A stretch of DNA of 64,000 nucleotides from Pseudofrankia sp. DC12 (GTDB taxonomy: Bacteria; Actinomycetota; Actinomycetes; Frankiales; Frankiaceae): positions 3,135,208 to 3,199,207 of the forward strand of contig NZ_KQ031391.1 in NCBI RefSeq assembly GCF_000966285.1. The letters are read 5' to 3'. Positions 35,287 to 43,273 of this stretch are shown piece after piece (the stretch's first letter is position 1; every line of letters starts with the position of its first letter). The notes below the pieces were generated by a model. The model ran no database searches, was not told the origin of the DNA, and saw only the letters and a program-made list of their open reading frames with translations. The translations under genes and the position numbers were made by a program.

Positions 35287-35535
35287 ATGGCGACGACGAA
35301 GGTGGGGATCCGTGAGTTCCGGGCCGGCCTTGCGGACTACATCGCCCGCGTTCAACCGGTCGCCGTCACCCGGCACGGCCAGACGGTAGGGTTCTTCATC
35401 CCAACGAGGACCGACCTGGCCGCGGAGATCGCCGCGCTGAGGTCGGCAGCGGCTCAACTCGACGAGGTGCTGGCCCTGGACGACGCTGAGATCGACGAAC
35501 TCGTCGAGGACTACAAGGAAGCCCGACGCGGGTAG
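35287..35535 (+). CDS. Phd/YefM-type antitoxin, no adjacent toxin
   Basis: An 82-residue antitoxin: KVGIREFRAGLADYIARVQP and VAVTRHGQTVGFFIP form the Phd-like DNA-binding domain, followed by an acidic C-terminus. ATG 35287 follows GGAAGG. No toxin is encoded downstream; the next gene is on the opposite strand. It could be a solitary antitoxin or act with a toxin elsewhere. Confidence 0.8.
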   Translation: MATTKVGIREFRAGLADYIARVQPVAVTRHGQTVGFFIPTRTDLAAEIAALRSAAAQLDEVLALDDAEIDELVEDYKEARRG

Positions 35536-35602
35536 CTACCAATGGCCGTCGTACCGGCCTCCGTCGGGTGGAACCCCGCCAGGTGGTTGCCGAAAACGAC
35601 GG

Positions 35603-36157
35603 CTACAGCTGAGTGATGTCGATCTCGACCGGGAAGGGAGCGGGAGCCTTGACTACGCCCGTGAAGACGCCGGCGTCCCGATAGGTCCTGGTCGCCGGGT
35701 CGAGAACGTAGGTGTACACGAGCGGAACCCCTCCGGCAGGCTGCTCGACGCGCCAGTAGTATGTGATGCCCGCTCGGGCGTACTCCCCGGCCTTGACGAA
35801 CCTGTCCGTCGACTCAGAACCCGGCGAGACGATCTCGGCAACAAGCAGCACATGCTCGGGCCGGGCCGGCATCACGTCGAGCGTGTCGGCGCGGTAGACG
35901 ACGACGTCAGGCCGGCGGTTGGTCAACGGCACGTCCTGGAGCCGGAGATCGAAGTCGCTGTCGGCGTTCCAGTCCAACCCTCCGGCCGCGTCCAGCGCGT
36001 TCGTGATGATCCTGACCAGCCGGTTATGCCGCCTGGTGGCGCTCGGGCTCACGACGACCATCCCGTCCACGATCTCGACGCCCGCGCACTGCTCCTCGGA
36101 CCAGGAGCCGTACTGCTCCGCCGTGACCTGCTGGTGCATCCAGGCGGGAGCGATCAT
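35603..36157 (-). CDS. Uma2-family putative endonuclease (DUF820)
   Basis: A 184-residue PD-(D/E)xK-fold protein. The core reads RRPDVVVY, then LLVAEIVSPGSES, DRFVKAGEYARAGITYYW, matching Uma2 with the D, E and K in place. An N-terminal VEIVDGMVVV segment is also typical. These proteins are numerous in cyanobacteria and actinobacteria and their biological role is unproven. Convergent with the lone antitoxin. Confidence 0.87.
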   Translation of the reverse strand: MIAPAWMHQQVTAEQYGSWSEEQCAGVEIVDGMVVVSPSATRRHNRLVRIITNALDAAGGLDWNADSDFDLRLQDVPLTNRRPDVVVYRADTLDVMPARPEHVLLVAEIVSPGSESTDRFVKAGEYARAGITYYWRVEQPAGGVPLVYTYVLDPATRTYRDAGVFTGVVKAPAPFPVEIDITQL

Positions 36158-36388
36158 CTCCGCGGTGATGGCGCACCTCCTCAGCCGACACGACCAGCCA
36201 GTACTACAGGTCAGCGTAGCGCCGTCGTCCGGCTCGTCCCGGCTCGCTGGCAGGACGAGCGAGATACGCCCGCGCCCGAGACGGCGGCGGCCCCACTGAC
36301 CGCGGCGCGCGTACAGAGAGGCATGCGACCTCGGCCGCCATCCGAGACGTCGATGGCCGACTACCCGCCCTGACCGGCCGGTGGTAGG

Positions 36389-38749
36389 TCATTCGCCGTT
36401 TCGGGCGGTCTTCCACGTCGTCTCGAGCCAGTCCAGGTCCGCCTGGTCGCGGGAGCGGGCCTTGGCGGCGGCGGTGAACAGCTCGGCGGTCTTGTCCAGG
36501 ACGAGGGTGTAGGGGCGGCCCTGCCGCCTCGTGAGGTGGCTGACCGGCAGCTCGGCGGCGTCGATCCGGCCGTGGACGTGCTGGCGGCGGTCCTTGGCGA
36601 GCGGCCACTCGAGCGTGCGCCGGTCGCGGGCGGCCAGGAACTGGCGCAGCGTGGTGCACAGCTCGCAGGCACAGCCCCCGGCCGCCAGCTCGATCGACCA
36701 GTCGTCGGACGCCCGCTGGGGCCGCGCGAGCCGGGACCGCAGCCAGGCCGCGCAGTCGGCGGCCAGCGCGCCGAAGACCGCCGCCGCGCTCCCGGCCCGC
36801 CCCGCACTGGCGCGCAGCGCGGGCACCGCGAGCGCGGTGGCCCCGTCGCCCCCTCGGCGCAGACAGTCACGCATTGCCTCCCGGGTGCTCGCCACCCCGA
36901 CGGCGGCGCTCGCCGCCAGGACGGCGGCGACGGGCCCGGCCAGCTCTTCGAGTGCCTGCTCACGGGCGGACGGCGACGACGACCGGAACGCTGTGCCGAC
37001 CGTCCCGGTGACCCACTGCTCGGCAAGGCCGAGAAGTGACCTCGCGGCCGCCTGGCAGCTGGGGCCGGGCGCCGCGTGCAGCCCCGAGCACAGGCCCACG
37101 AGCTGCTCGGTCAGCCACGTGCGCCGTTCACCTCTGCCGGAGTACGACCAGGCCGGCTTCTGCTGACCGGACCAAAGCCGCAGCAGTGCCGTGGCCCACG
37201 GTTCGCCAAAGCGGGTGACGAGCCGTCCGAGCCCCTCGACGTGGTCGGCGGTCAGGTATTCGAGCTGGAACGGCCGCAGCAGCATTGTCGCCGCCGCCTC
37301 GTCCGCCAGGGCGTCCGCCGTCCGCAGCGCCGGGCCGAGGAGGCCGCGGACCAGTCGGCCGGCCCCGGGAGAGGCCACCGCCAGCGCGCCGTCCCAGAAC
37401 GGCTCGAGCGTTGCCGCCGCGTTCCGCGCACCGGCATGGTCACCGGCGGAGGCCATCGCGGCGAGCTGTTCGAGCGCCCACGCGGGCGAGGATCTCGCCC
37501 GGTTCGCGAACGCCTGCTCCCGGGGCCAGACGACGACCGCGGCCCGGTGGTACCAGCGGTCCAGGGTGTTGCCCCAGTTGCCCATGTAGCCCTCGTACTC
37601 CGAGGCATGCGGCTCGAAGTCCTCGGCGCTGGCGGAGTCGCACACCTCGGCGTCGTCGACGTCGAGCAAGATCTGCTCGCCGCGCCCACCGTCGGGGCCG
37701 GTCCAGTAGGTGAGCGTGACCGTCTCGTCGATCAGCTCCTGGATGTCGTAGTCGCCGTCCTCCGCGTCGTCGCCGTCCTCCGCGTCCTCGCCGTCGTCCC
37801 AGTACCGGTCCTGGTACTCGAGGTCGTCGGCCTCGTAGGCGCTGTGGGTCGTCTTCACGTCGGCGAGCGCGAGCACGGCCTCGCAGCCGGCCCGCTCCAC
37901 CGCGGCCCGCAGCATCGCCACCCGGCGGACGTCGGCACCCTTGAGCGCGGACCAGCCCAGCGACCGGGGCGTGTACTCGTGGTCGAGCAGGTAGACCAGC
38001 CGGCCCGGCGGATCCGCGACCCGGCCTCCGTAGGTGGGCGTCGGCGTCGTGAAGTGCTCGCGCAGCAGCGTCCCGAGGCCTCGGACGGTCGCCTCGTCTC
38101 CCTGCGGGGCGCTCTCGTCGCGCCGGGCCAGCAGGTTGTAGGTCAGGGCGACCCGGTAGCCCGTGCGCACCTCGGTCACCTCGTGCCGGCAGTCGGCGTA
38201 GAAGGCGACGATCGACAGGTCGGTCTCCGAGCCGGGGAAGCGCTGTTCCTCACCGCCGTGGCGCACCACCAGCTCGCCGCCGCTGTGGACCGACGGCAGC
38301 GTCACCACGACCGTGCCGACCATCAGGTCGTTCTTCTCGCTGTCCTGGTGCGGCAGGAAGAACTGGTCCGCCTCGTAGACCAGCAGAGAGTGCGGCTCGG
38401 CGGACAGCTCGGCATCGTCCGGGATGCCCATCTCGACCTGGGCGCGCTTGAGGAGGAGGGCCATCACCTCGTCGTCCCAGACGGCCCGCGCGAGGTGCTT
38501 CGGGACCTCCCACGTGTGCCGCACCGCCGGGTCGGTCAGCGTCTCCTCGCCACGGCCGAACCGGGCGGGCTGAGCGATCCCGATGAGCTGGCGGGCCACG
38601 GCGGCGCTGATGGGCAGCGGGATCGGCCCGACGCCCTCGACCTCCAGGGCCAGATCGCCTGTCCGGGTCGTCGACGCCGACCAGAAATCGGCCCGCGCCT
38701 CAGCGCGCAACGCCTCGGCCAGCGCGGCGCGCGCCGACGTCGTCCCCAT
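36389..38749 (-). CDS. Large 2OG-Fe(II) oxygenase (prolyl-4-hydroxylase-like)
   Basis: A 786-residue protein. The N-terminal 210 residues contain a 2-oxoglutarate/iron oxygenase: HQDSEK (His134, Asp136), ADCRHEV (His189) and GYRVALTYNL (Arg199), with GGELVVRHGGEE between. An acidic insertion with repeated DAEDGDD units lies near 320-345. The C-terminal 400 residues are Ala- and Leu-rich helices with cysteines in GGCACELCTTL near the end. I chose ATG 38749, which has GGAGG seven bases upstream; an ATG at 38827 is possible. Its substrate is unknown and nothing nearby suggests one. Confidence 0.75.
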   Translation of the reverse strand: MGTTSARAALAEALRAEARADFWSASTTRTGDLALEVEGVGPIPLPISAAVARQLIGIAQPARFGRGEETLTDPAVRHTWEVPKHLARAVWDDEVMALLLKRAQVEMGIPDDAELSAEPHSLLVYEADQFFLPHQDSEKNDLMVGTVVVTLPSVHSGGELVVRHGGEEQRFPGSETDLSIVAFYADCRHEVTEVRTGYRVALTYNLLARRDESAPQGDEATVRGLGTLLREHFTTPTPTYGGRVADPPGRLVYLLDHEYTPRSLGWSALKGADVRRVAMLRAAVERAGCEAVLALADVKTTHSAYEADDLEYQDRYWDDGEDAEDGDDAEDGDYDIQELIDETVTLTYWTGPDGGRGEQILLDVDDAEVCDSASAEDFEPHASEYEGYMGNWGNTLDRWYHRAAVVVWPREQAFANRARSSPAWALEQLAAMASAGDHAGARNAAATLEPFWDGALAVASPGAGRLVRGLLGPALRTADALADEAAATMLLRPFQLEYLTADHVEGLGRLVTRFGEPWATALLRLWSGQQKPAWSYSGRGERRTWLTEQLVGLCSGLHAAPGPSCQAAARSLLGLAEQWVTGTVGTAFRSSSPSAREQALEELAGPVAAVLAASAAVGVASTREAMRDCLRRGGDGATALAVPALRASAGRAGSAAAVFGALAADCAAWLRSRLARPQRASDDWSIELAAGGCACELCTTLRQFLAARDRRTLEWPLAKDRRQHVHGRIDAAELPVSHLTRRQGRPYTLVLDKTAELFTAAAKARSRDQADLDWLETTWKTARNGE

Positions 38750-38879
38750 CCACGGCCTCCACACGTGTCCCCACACAGACAGAAGATCCAGGCGGAACCA
38801 TAGAGGAGCCGGGAGGAGCCGCCGCAAGGGACCGCCCCTCCTGTGGCGTCACATACCTCGCTACCCCCTCCCTTCTGTG

Positions 38880-39116
38880 GTGGCATTGACTCCCAGACCC
38901 CCCGTCTCTGTGGTGCCTTGGCTGAGATCAGCCCAGGCGAGACGACGAGCTCGCCGCATCCTCGCTGACGCGAACCCGTGGTGGGCGAGCGCGGCGGCCG
39001 GCACGGATCCGACGGCGTGGACCCGTGCCAACCGCACCCTGCGCGATCGGGCCAGCCAGGGGCCCGAGAAGACCACGGCCCCACTGGTCACGGCGCAGGT
39101 ATCGAAGCTGGTTTGA
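38880..39116 (+). pseudogene. Possible N-terminal fragment of an AAA ATPase gene
   Basis: One frame reads RRILADANPWWASAAAGTDP then TAWTRANRTLRDRASQGPE and stops at 39116. This resembles the N-terminus of actinobacterial AAA (AAA_14/DUF4143-like) ATPases, from memory of the family. The Walker motifs that should follow are absent. The rest of the gap to 39153 holds no gene. Confidence 0.4.
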
Positions 39117-39152
39117 GGCCTGCCTTGGCCGGCGTGTCAGGCGCCGAGTGGC

Positions 39153-39413
39153 TCACTGATAGTGGTAGCGGCAGGCGATGACGGTGATCTGGCCGGGCTC
39201 AACCGCGTAAACCAGTCGATGTTCGTCATCGATCCGGCGTGAGCGCAGCCCGGCCAGGTTGTTGCGCAACAGCTCAGGCTTGCCGATCCCCGGCCCCTCG
39301 GGATCCCGTTTGATGTCCGCGATCAACACGTTGATCCGCTTAAGTGTCTTCCGGTCCTGGCCCTGCCAGTAGAGGTAGTCATCCCAGGCGTGGTCGGTCC
39401 AGATCAGCTTCAC
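39153..39413 (-). CDS. yoeB: YoeB/Txe-type ribonuclease toxin
   Basis: An 86-residue RelE-fold toxin that cleaves mRNA at the ribosome. It reads KLIWTDHAWDDYLYWQGQD, KTLKRINVLIADI, GKPELLRNNLAGLRSRRI, DEHRLVYAV and the C-terminal ACRYHY, all standard for YoeB (catalytic Glu, Arg and terminal His-Tyr). The GTG start overlaps the yefM stop (GTGA). Confidence 0.93.
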   Translation of the reverse strand: MKLIWTDHAWDDYLYWQGQDRKTLKRINVLIADIKRDPEGPGIGKPELLRNNLAGLRSRRIDDEHRLVYAVEPGQITVIACRYHYQ

Positions 39414-39667
39414 TCGTCGGGATCCAGCAACCGTTCGACCGCATCGCCCGAGCGCCACTGCTCCACGCTCTCCATCAGCCGCCTGGCATTGGCCGGGGTG
39501 CGCAGCAGGTAGTTGGTCTCGACGATCGAGTCCCAGTCCTCCTTGCTCACGAGCACCGCGTTCCCACGCTTCGAGACGATCTCGACAGGCGTGTGATCGG
39601 CATTGACCTGCTCGATCAGCGGGAACAGAGTCTTCCGCGCCTCGCTGGCGCTGATCGCCGCCGCCAT
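39410..39667 (-). CDS. yefM: YefM antitoxin
   Basis: An 85-residue Phd/YefM antitoxin: ISASEARKTLFPLIEQVN, VEIVSKRGNAVLVSKEDWDS and the toxin-binding tail ETNYLLRTPANARRLMESV. ATG 39667 follows GGAGG with a normal spacer. An inverted repeat at 39698-39717 just upstream is the likely autoregulatory operator. Confidence 0.93.
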   Translation of the reverse strand: MAAAISASEARKTLFPLIEQVNADHTPVEIVSKRGNAVLVSKEDWDSIVETNYLLRTPANARRLMESVEQWRSGDAVERLLDPDE

Positions 39668-39697
39668 GGCGTCCTCCGATCCAGAGCTTGCCGAATG

Positions 39698-39717
39698 TTG
39701 TACCAGATACGGTACAA
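39698..39717. promoter_or_regulatory. Candidate YefM operator
   Basis: TTGTACC (39698-39704) and GGTACAA (39711-39717) form a perfect 7-bp inverted repeat around six bases, 31 bases before the yefM ATG. YefM of E. coli binds palindromes with a TGTACA core, which this resembles. Confidence 0.65.
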
Positions 39718-39894
39718 GAACTCGGCGGCTACGTCGATGACGGCGACCCTGCCGGCCCAGCTCCTGGGGCGCCAAGCGACGCTCCAGCCGGAGGGCCGGC
39801 GGCCTGATCGGACGTGCATACTACAGCACTGGTTACTTCGACACTGGTGGGTCATGCAGTACCATGTACCGACTTCGAGTTCCGCCTCGTCGCG

Positions 39895-39978
39895 GCACGA
39901 GGGGTGCGACGGCACGAGGGGTGCGACGGCACGAGGGGTGCGACGGCACGAAGGGTGCGACGGCACGAAGGGTGCGCC
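39895..39978 (+). repeat. Five tandem 17-bp repeats upstream of an antitoxin gene
   Basis: The unit GCACGAGGGGTGCGACG starts at 39895, 39912, 39929, 39946 and 39963. The first three copies are identical, the fourth has one change (GAAGGG) and the fifth shares it and diverges at its end. The array abuts the candidate start at 39979. Confidence 0.9.
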
Positions 39979-39996
39979 ATGATGAAGGGAGCTGAC

Positions 39997-40521
39997 GTGG
40001 GCGAGTTGGCAACCGGAGTCGTGGAGGAGGCATCCGTGGCTACCCATGGGAAGCCTGTCATGCCTTCAGCCGAGGAAGCCGCCGCGCTCGTCCTGCTGGC
40101 CGACGTCTTGGCGAATGGCGACGGCTCGGAGAGCCGAGGGCCGCTGCCGTACCGCCTGGTCGGCGGACAGCACGAGGCGGAATTGCCCGAGTCGGTTGTC
40201 GAGGTTCTGCGACAGGTGGCGGCGGCAATGGCGGCGGGACGAGCGGTGTCCGTCGTCATCCTGGACAGCGAGCTCACGGTCCGCGAGGCCGCCGAGTTGC
40301 TGGGCGTCCCACGCGCCGAAATGGTCAGGCTTCTGGACATCGGTGAGATTCCGTTCACCCGGCCGCGGTCGAGCCGCCGGGTTCGACTGGACGGCCTGCT
40401 GGCCTACAAGGAACGGCTCGGGCGCCGCCGACGGGAACTGCTCGACGAGATGACCGCCGATGCCATGACCGAAGGCACCTACGGCATGTCATCTGAGAAC
40501 TGGGCGAACGGCGCGGCATGA
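39997..40521 (+). CDS. Excisionase-type (HTH_17) DNA-binding protein, lone antitoxin
   Basis: About 174 residues, homologous to the antitoxin at 27190. The HTH reads SELTVREAAELLGVPRAEMV and the wing IPFTRPRSSRRVRLDGLLAY, followed by an acidic tail. GTG 39997 has AAGGGA six bases upstream; ATGs at 39979 and 39982 just after the repeat array are alternatives. The PIN toxin expected downstream is missing, and only a bidirectional hairpin follows. It may be an orphan antitoxin or repressor. Confidence 0.75.
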   Translation: MGELATGVVEEASVATHGKPVMPSAEEAAALVLLADVLANGDGSESRGPLPYRLVGGQHEAELPESVVEVLRQVAAAMAAGRAVSVVILDSELTVREAAELLGVPRAEMVRLLDIGEIPFTRPRSSRRVRLDGLLAYKERLGRRRRELLDEMTADAMTEGTYGMSSENWANGAA

Positions 40522-40619
40522 GAGCCGGCGGAACAGCGCTCGAACGGCCGCGAACCGCGCATTCCTGGCTGTGACCGTCGCCGTCCTGGGCGCGGGTACC
40601 GAAGCCAGCTTGAGACTTG

Positions 40620-40643
40620 CCTTGTGGCGGCGCCACCACAAGG
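40620..40643. terminator. Bidirectional terminator-like hairpin
   Basis: CCTTGTGG (40620-40627) and CCACAAGG (40636-40643) are exact reverse complements around eight bases, between convergent genes ending at 40521 and 40684. Confidence 0.55.
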
Positions 40644-40683
40644 TTCCGCCGCCAGGCGGTATGAAGGGCCGCGACCGCCACGA

Positions 40684-41121
40684 TCAGGCACCCGGTCCGT
40701 GGGCCGCGCGGCGGAATGTCGGGTTGTCGGGGTAGTCGCGCGCGGCGGCCCGAAAGATCTTCCGCCTGCCGGCAGTCGCACGGCCGTTGCGGAGCTCCGC
40801 GCCGACCTCGCTCCACCAGTCCCGCGCGTTCACGCCAGCGCCGAAGACGGGCAGCAGGTCGGCCCGGATGCCAGCCCGCCTCAGCAGTGCCCCGACCGCC
40901 GACGCGGACTGGTACGCGCCGGCGAGCGCCGCTATCTCGTCGTCGGACAGTCCCACCGGCTCGCCGTTCGGGCCTGGCGGATCCTCCGACGCAGGCCGGC
41001 CGGCGTCCGGCGCGGCACCTCCGTCTGCCGGCAAGTGATCACCCGCCCGCGCGTAGTCGCCGACGGCGACATTCTTCACCCCGCGGATGTTGCCAAACGA
41101 GTATTTCGACACGTCAGACAC
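40684..41121 (-). CDS. Effector-associated domain (EAD1) protein
   Basis: A 145-residue protein. Residues 5-26 form the glycine-rich motif SKYSFGNIRGVKNVAVGD followed by YARAG. After a Pro-rich linker, residues 58-137 match effector-associated domain 1: LSDDEIAALAGAYQ, VGALLRRAGI, WWSEVGAELRNG, GRRKIFRAAARDYPDNPTF. EAD domains are adaptors in NTP-dependent conflict systems and link sensors to effectors by homotypic contact. The GTG start lies three bases after the stop of the upstream membrane-protein frame, so the two are co-transcribed. No second EAD protein is seen in the window. Confidence 0.78.
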   Translation of the reverse strand: MSDVSKYSFGNIRGVKNVAVGDYARAGDHLPADGGAAPDAGRPASEDPPGPNGEPVGLSDDEIAALAGAYQSASAVGALLRRAGIRADLLPVFGAGVNARDWWSEVGAELRNGRATAGRRKIFRAAARDYPDNPTFRRAAHGPGA

Positions 41122-41522
41122 CGTTCAGCTCCCTGCTGTCCCGTCCTTCGGCTTGTCCGGGCCCGCGGGCCCGCTGGGCCGCCGCCCGCCCGGCGGGCTG
41201 GTGCCACCGCCGGCGCCCGGCGGCCGCTCCCGCCCGTCCCCGGCCCGGCTGTTCGTGCCGATCGCGACGTTGTCGCCGACGACGTCGCCGAACAGGTAGC
41301 TGGTGATGTTGTTGACGATGGTCCGCCGGCGGTCGGTCAGGTCGGAGGTGTCGACGCCCCGGGCGTCGAAGAACTCCTCCAAGGCGGCGAGCAGCCGGTC
41401 CTGGAGGCGGGCGACCTGGCCTTGCTCGTCGATGTGTGAGTTGTAGTACCGGTGCTCGTCGCGGGCGACAGCCTCCCGCAGCGAGTACGCGAGCCCGTAG
41501 TCGAAGCGGCGCAGCCGGCGAA

Positions 41523-41556
41523 GCGCGCGGGCGTCGCGCGCGGGCGTCGCGCGCGG
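41523..41556. repeat. 13-bp tandem repeat at second frameshift
   Basis: GCGCGCGGGCGTC occurs at 41523-41535 and 41536-41548, followed by eight more matching bases. Deleting one unit makes the minus strand read GCG CGC GAC GCC CGC GCG CTT, joining frames 2 and 3. Confidence 0.9.
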
Positions 41557-42530
41557 ACCGCCGCCGGTGGCCGAGCTCCTCGGCGAGCCCGGCCCCGCAT
41601 TTGCGGGGGCTGGCGAACAGGGCGCCCAGGGTCTGCCGAGCGGCCGAGCGCAGAATGTCCCAGGCCCTCTCGCGGGGGCCGACCAGGCCGGAGACGTCAC
41701 CGAGCCAGGACTCGTCGACCGGTAGCAGGCCGTGCGCGGAGACCTCGACCATCAACAAGTTCGCGCTGAGCTCCGCCCGGACGAACATGGTGACCACCAG
41801 CTCGCCGTCCCAGCCGGTCAGCTGGAGGCAGAGGTACGCGCGCCTTTTGGGGTGCGGGCTGTGCAGCTCCTCGAGCAGCCGGTCGTGGGGCAGCTCGGTG
41901 ACCGGCGGCCGCGCCCGGTCGGGGACCAGATCGCGGAATCCGCCGACGGCCATGCCATCGACGTAGAGCCGGTGGCCGCACCAGAGACCCGAGATCTTTA
42001 CGCTGGCGGCCGACGTCCGCAGGAAACGGTGCAGCGCGGCGACGTCGATAGGCTCGGGAGTCGCCCGGTCGCCGTCGCCGCTGTCCTTGCCGCGGGTGAC
42101 GTCGACGACGATGGGAAAGCCGCCGAGCCGGTCTCCCGAGCCGACGAACGGGTCCTTCTTGCGCATTTTTCCATAAATGACGACATTCGCGGACTCAGTG
42201 CGGCGGGCGCGGTCCAGAATCCACCTCGGCAGCGGCCGGGCCAGATCGAACGGGCTGTTCGCCCGGTTGAGCAGGGCCGCCGCCTTCGCCACGCCGATCG
42301 CCAGGTCGGCGACGACGGTGAGCCAGGCGACGACGAGGCCGCCGGCGAGCACCAGCAGGTCCGCCCAGGGCAGCGACGCGCCGCCCCGGACGAGCAGGAC
42401 CGAGCCGGCCGCCACGACGGCGACCAGTACGGCCAGCGCCAGCGCGCCCTGCTCCGAGCTGACCTGCCGCCACAGCAGCCCGAGCACCCGCCGGACGGTG
42501 ACCGGTTCGTCGCCCCGCCACTGCCGCAGC

Positions 42531-42562
42531 GCCGACCGCCCGCCGACCGCCCGCCGACCGCC
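42531..42562. repeat. 11-bp tandem repeat at first frameshift
   Basis: GCCGACCGCCC occurs at 42531-42541 and 42542-42552, with ten bases of a third copy. Deleting one unit joins frames 1 and 2 (reading GGRSALRQWRGDEP). Confidence 0.9.
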
Positions 42563-43273
42563 GCGCCGACGACGAGGACGGCGATAAGGAGTGCGACGTG
42601 GTCGCCGAACCGCAATCCCATATCAACCAGCACGGCGGCGGGAGTTCCGACGAGCAGGAGCAGCAGGACGCCGTCCCGGGTACGGCGCCGTCGGCGGGAG
42701 TCCAACGCGTGCTGCAGTACCGCGGGAAGGTTCACCGAGTAGCACGGCGCCCAGGCCCGGTGCCGTTCCCGAATGGTCCTCGAGAGCACCAGGTCGGTCA
42801 GCGGGTTCGAGAGGTGGACCGCGGCGCACAGGGAACGGGTCGGCGGGCTGTCGATCGCGTCGCCGTAGTCGTCGGCCGGAAACACGCCGGTGGCAGTCGG
42901 CGGATCGGCCTCCGGTTCGAGGAATGGCGGGTCGACGGTGGCCGGGCCGGCGGCACGGCGAGATGGGCTCCAGAGCGCCATGGTTACCCCCGCATCCAGG
43001 TCGCGCAGGCCCAGAGGCCGGCCTGACGATGGAAGACCCGGCGGTGGCGCTTCTACGAGTGCCGACAGCGGTGCCGGGTGGGGGCCGGTTCACGAACCTG
43101 GCCAAAGTGTAGGGCTCCATGTGCGACTGGATCCCATTCTTTTCCTATATTCAGTTGGACAGGTATTGATACTCCCGAGCGCTACCGTAGCCCGTTCCGG
43201 GCGACGGCGACGGACCGAGGGCCTGGCAGGCTGGTCGACGACCTAGGCATCCGTGTGGAGGACATCCCGCCAG

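Larger units (their letters stand above)
41125..42981 (-). pseudogene. Membrane protein gene interrupted by two tandem-duplication frameshifts
   Basis: Three frames together code one protein. Frame 1 (42981 to about 42545) has MALWSPSRRAAG and two helices (VLLLLLVGTPAAVLV, VALLIAVLVVGAAVG). Frame 2 (to about 41540) has two more helices (LALAVLVAVVAAGSVLL, LLVLAGGLVVAWLTVVADL) and a soluble region. Frame 3 codes FDYGLAYSLREAVARDEH and ends with ITSYLFGDVVGDNVAIGTNS and RAG plus a Pro-rich tail. An 11-bp repeat (42531-42562) and a 13-bp repeat (41523-41556) sit exactly at the junctions; removing one copy of each gives a 610-residue frame. No known domain was recognised. Confidence 0.75.

Noticed and set aside
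39895-39978. CRISPR array or plasmid iterons
   Set aside because: No spacers; no replication gene nearby, so iteron function has no support.
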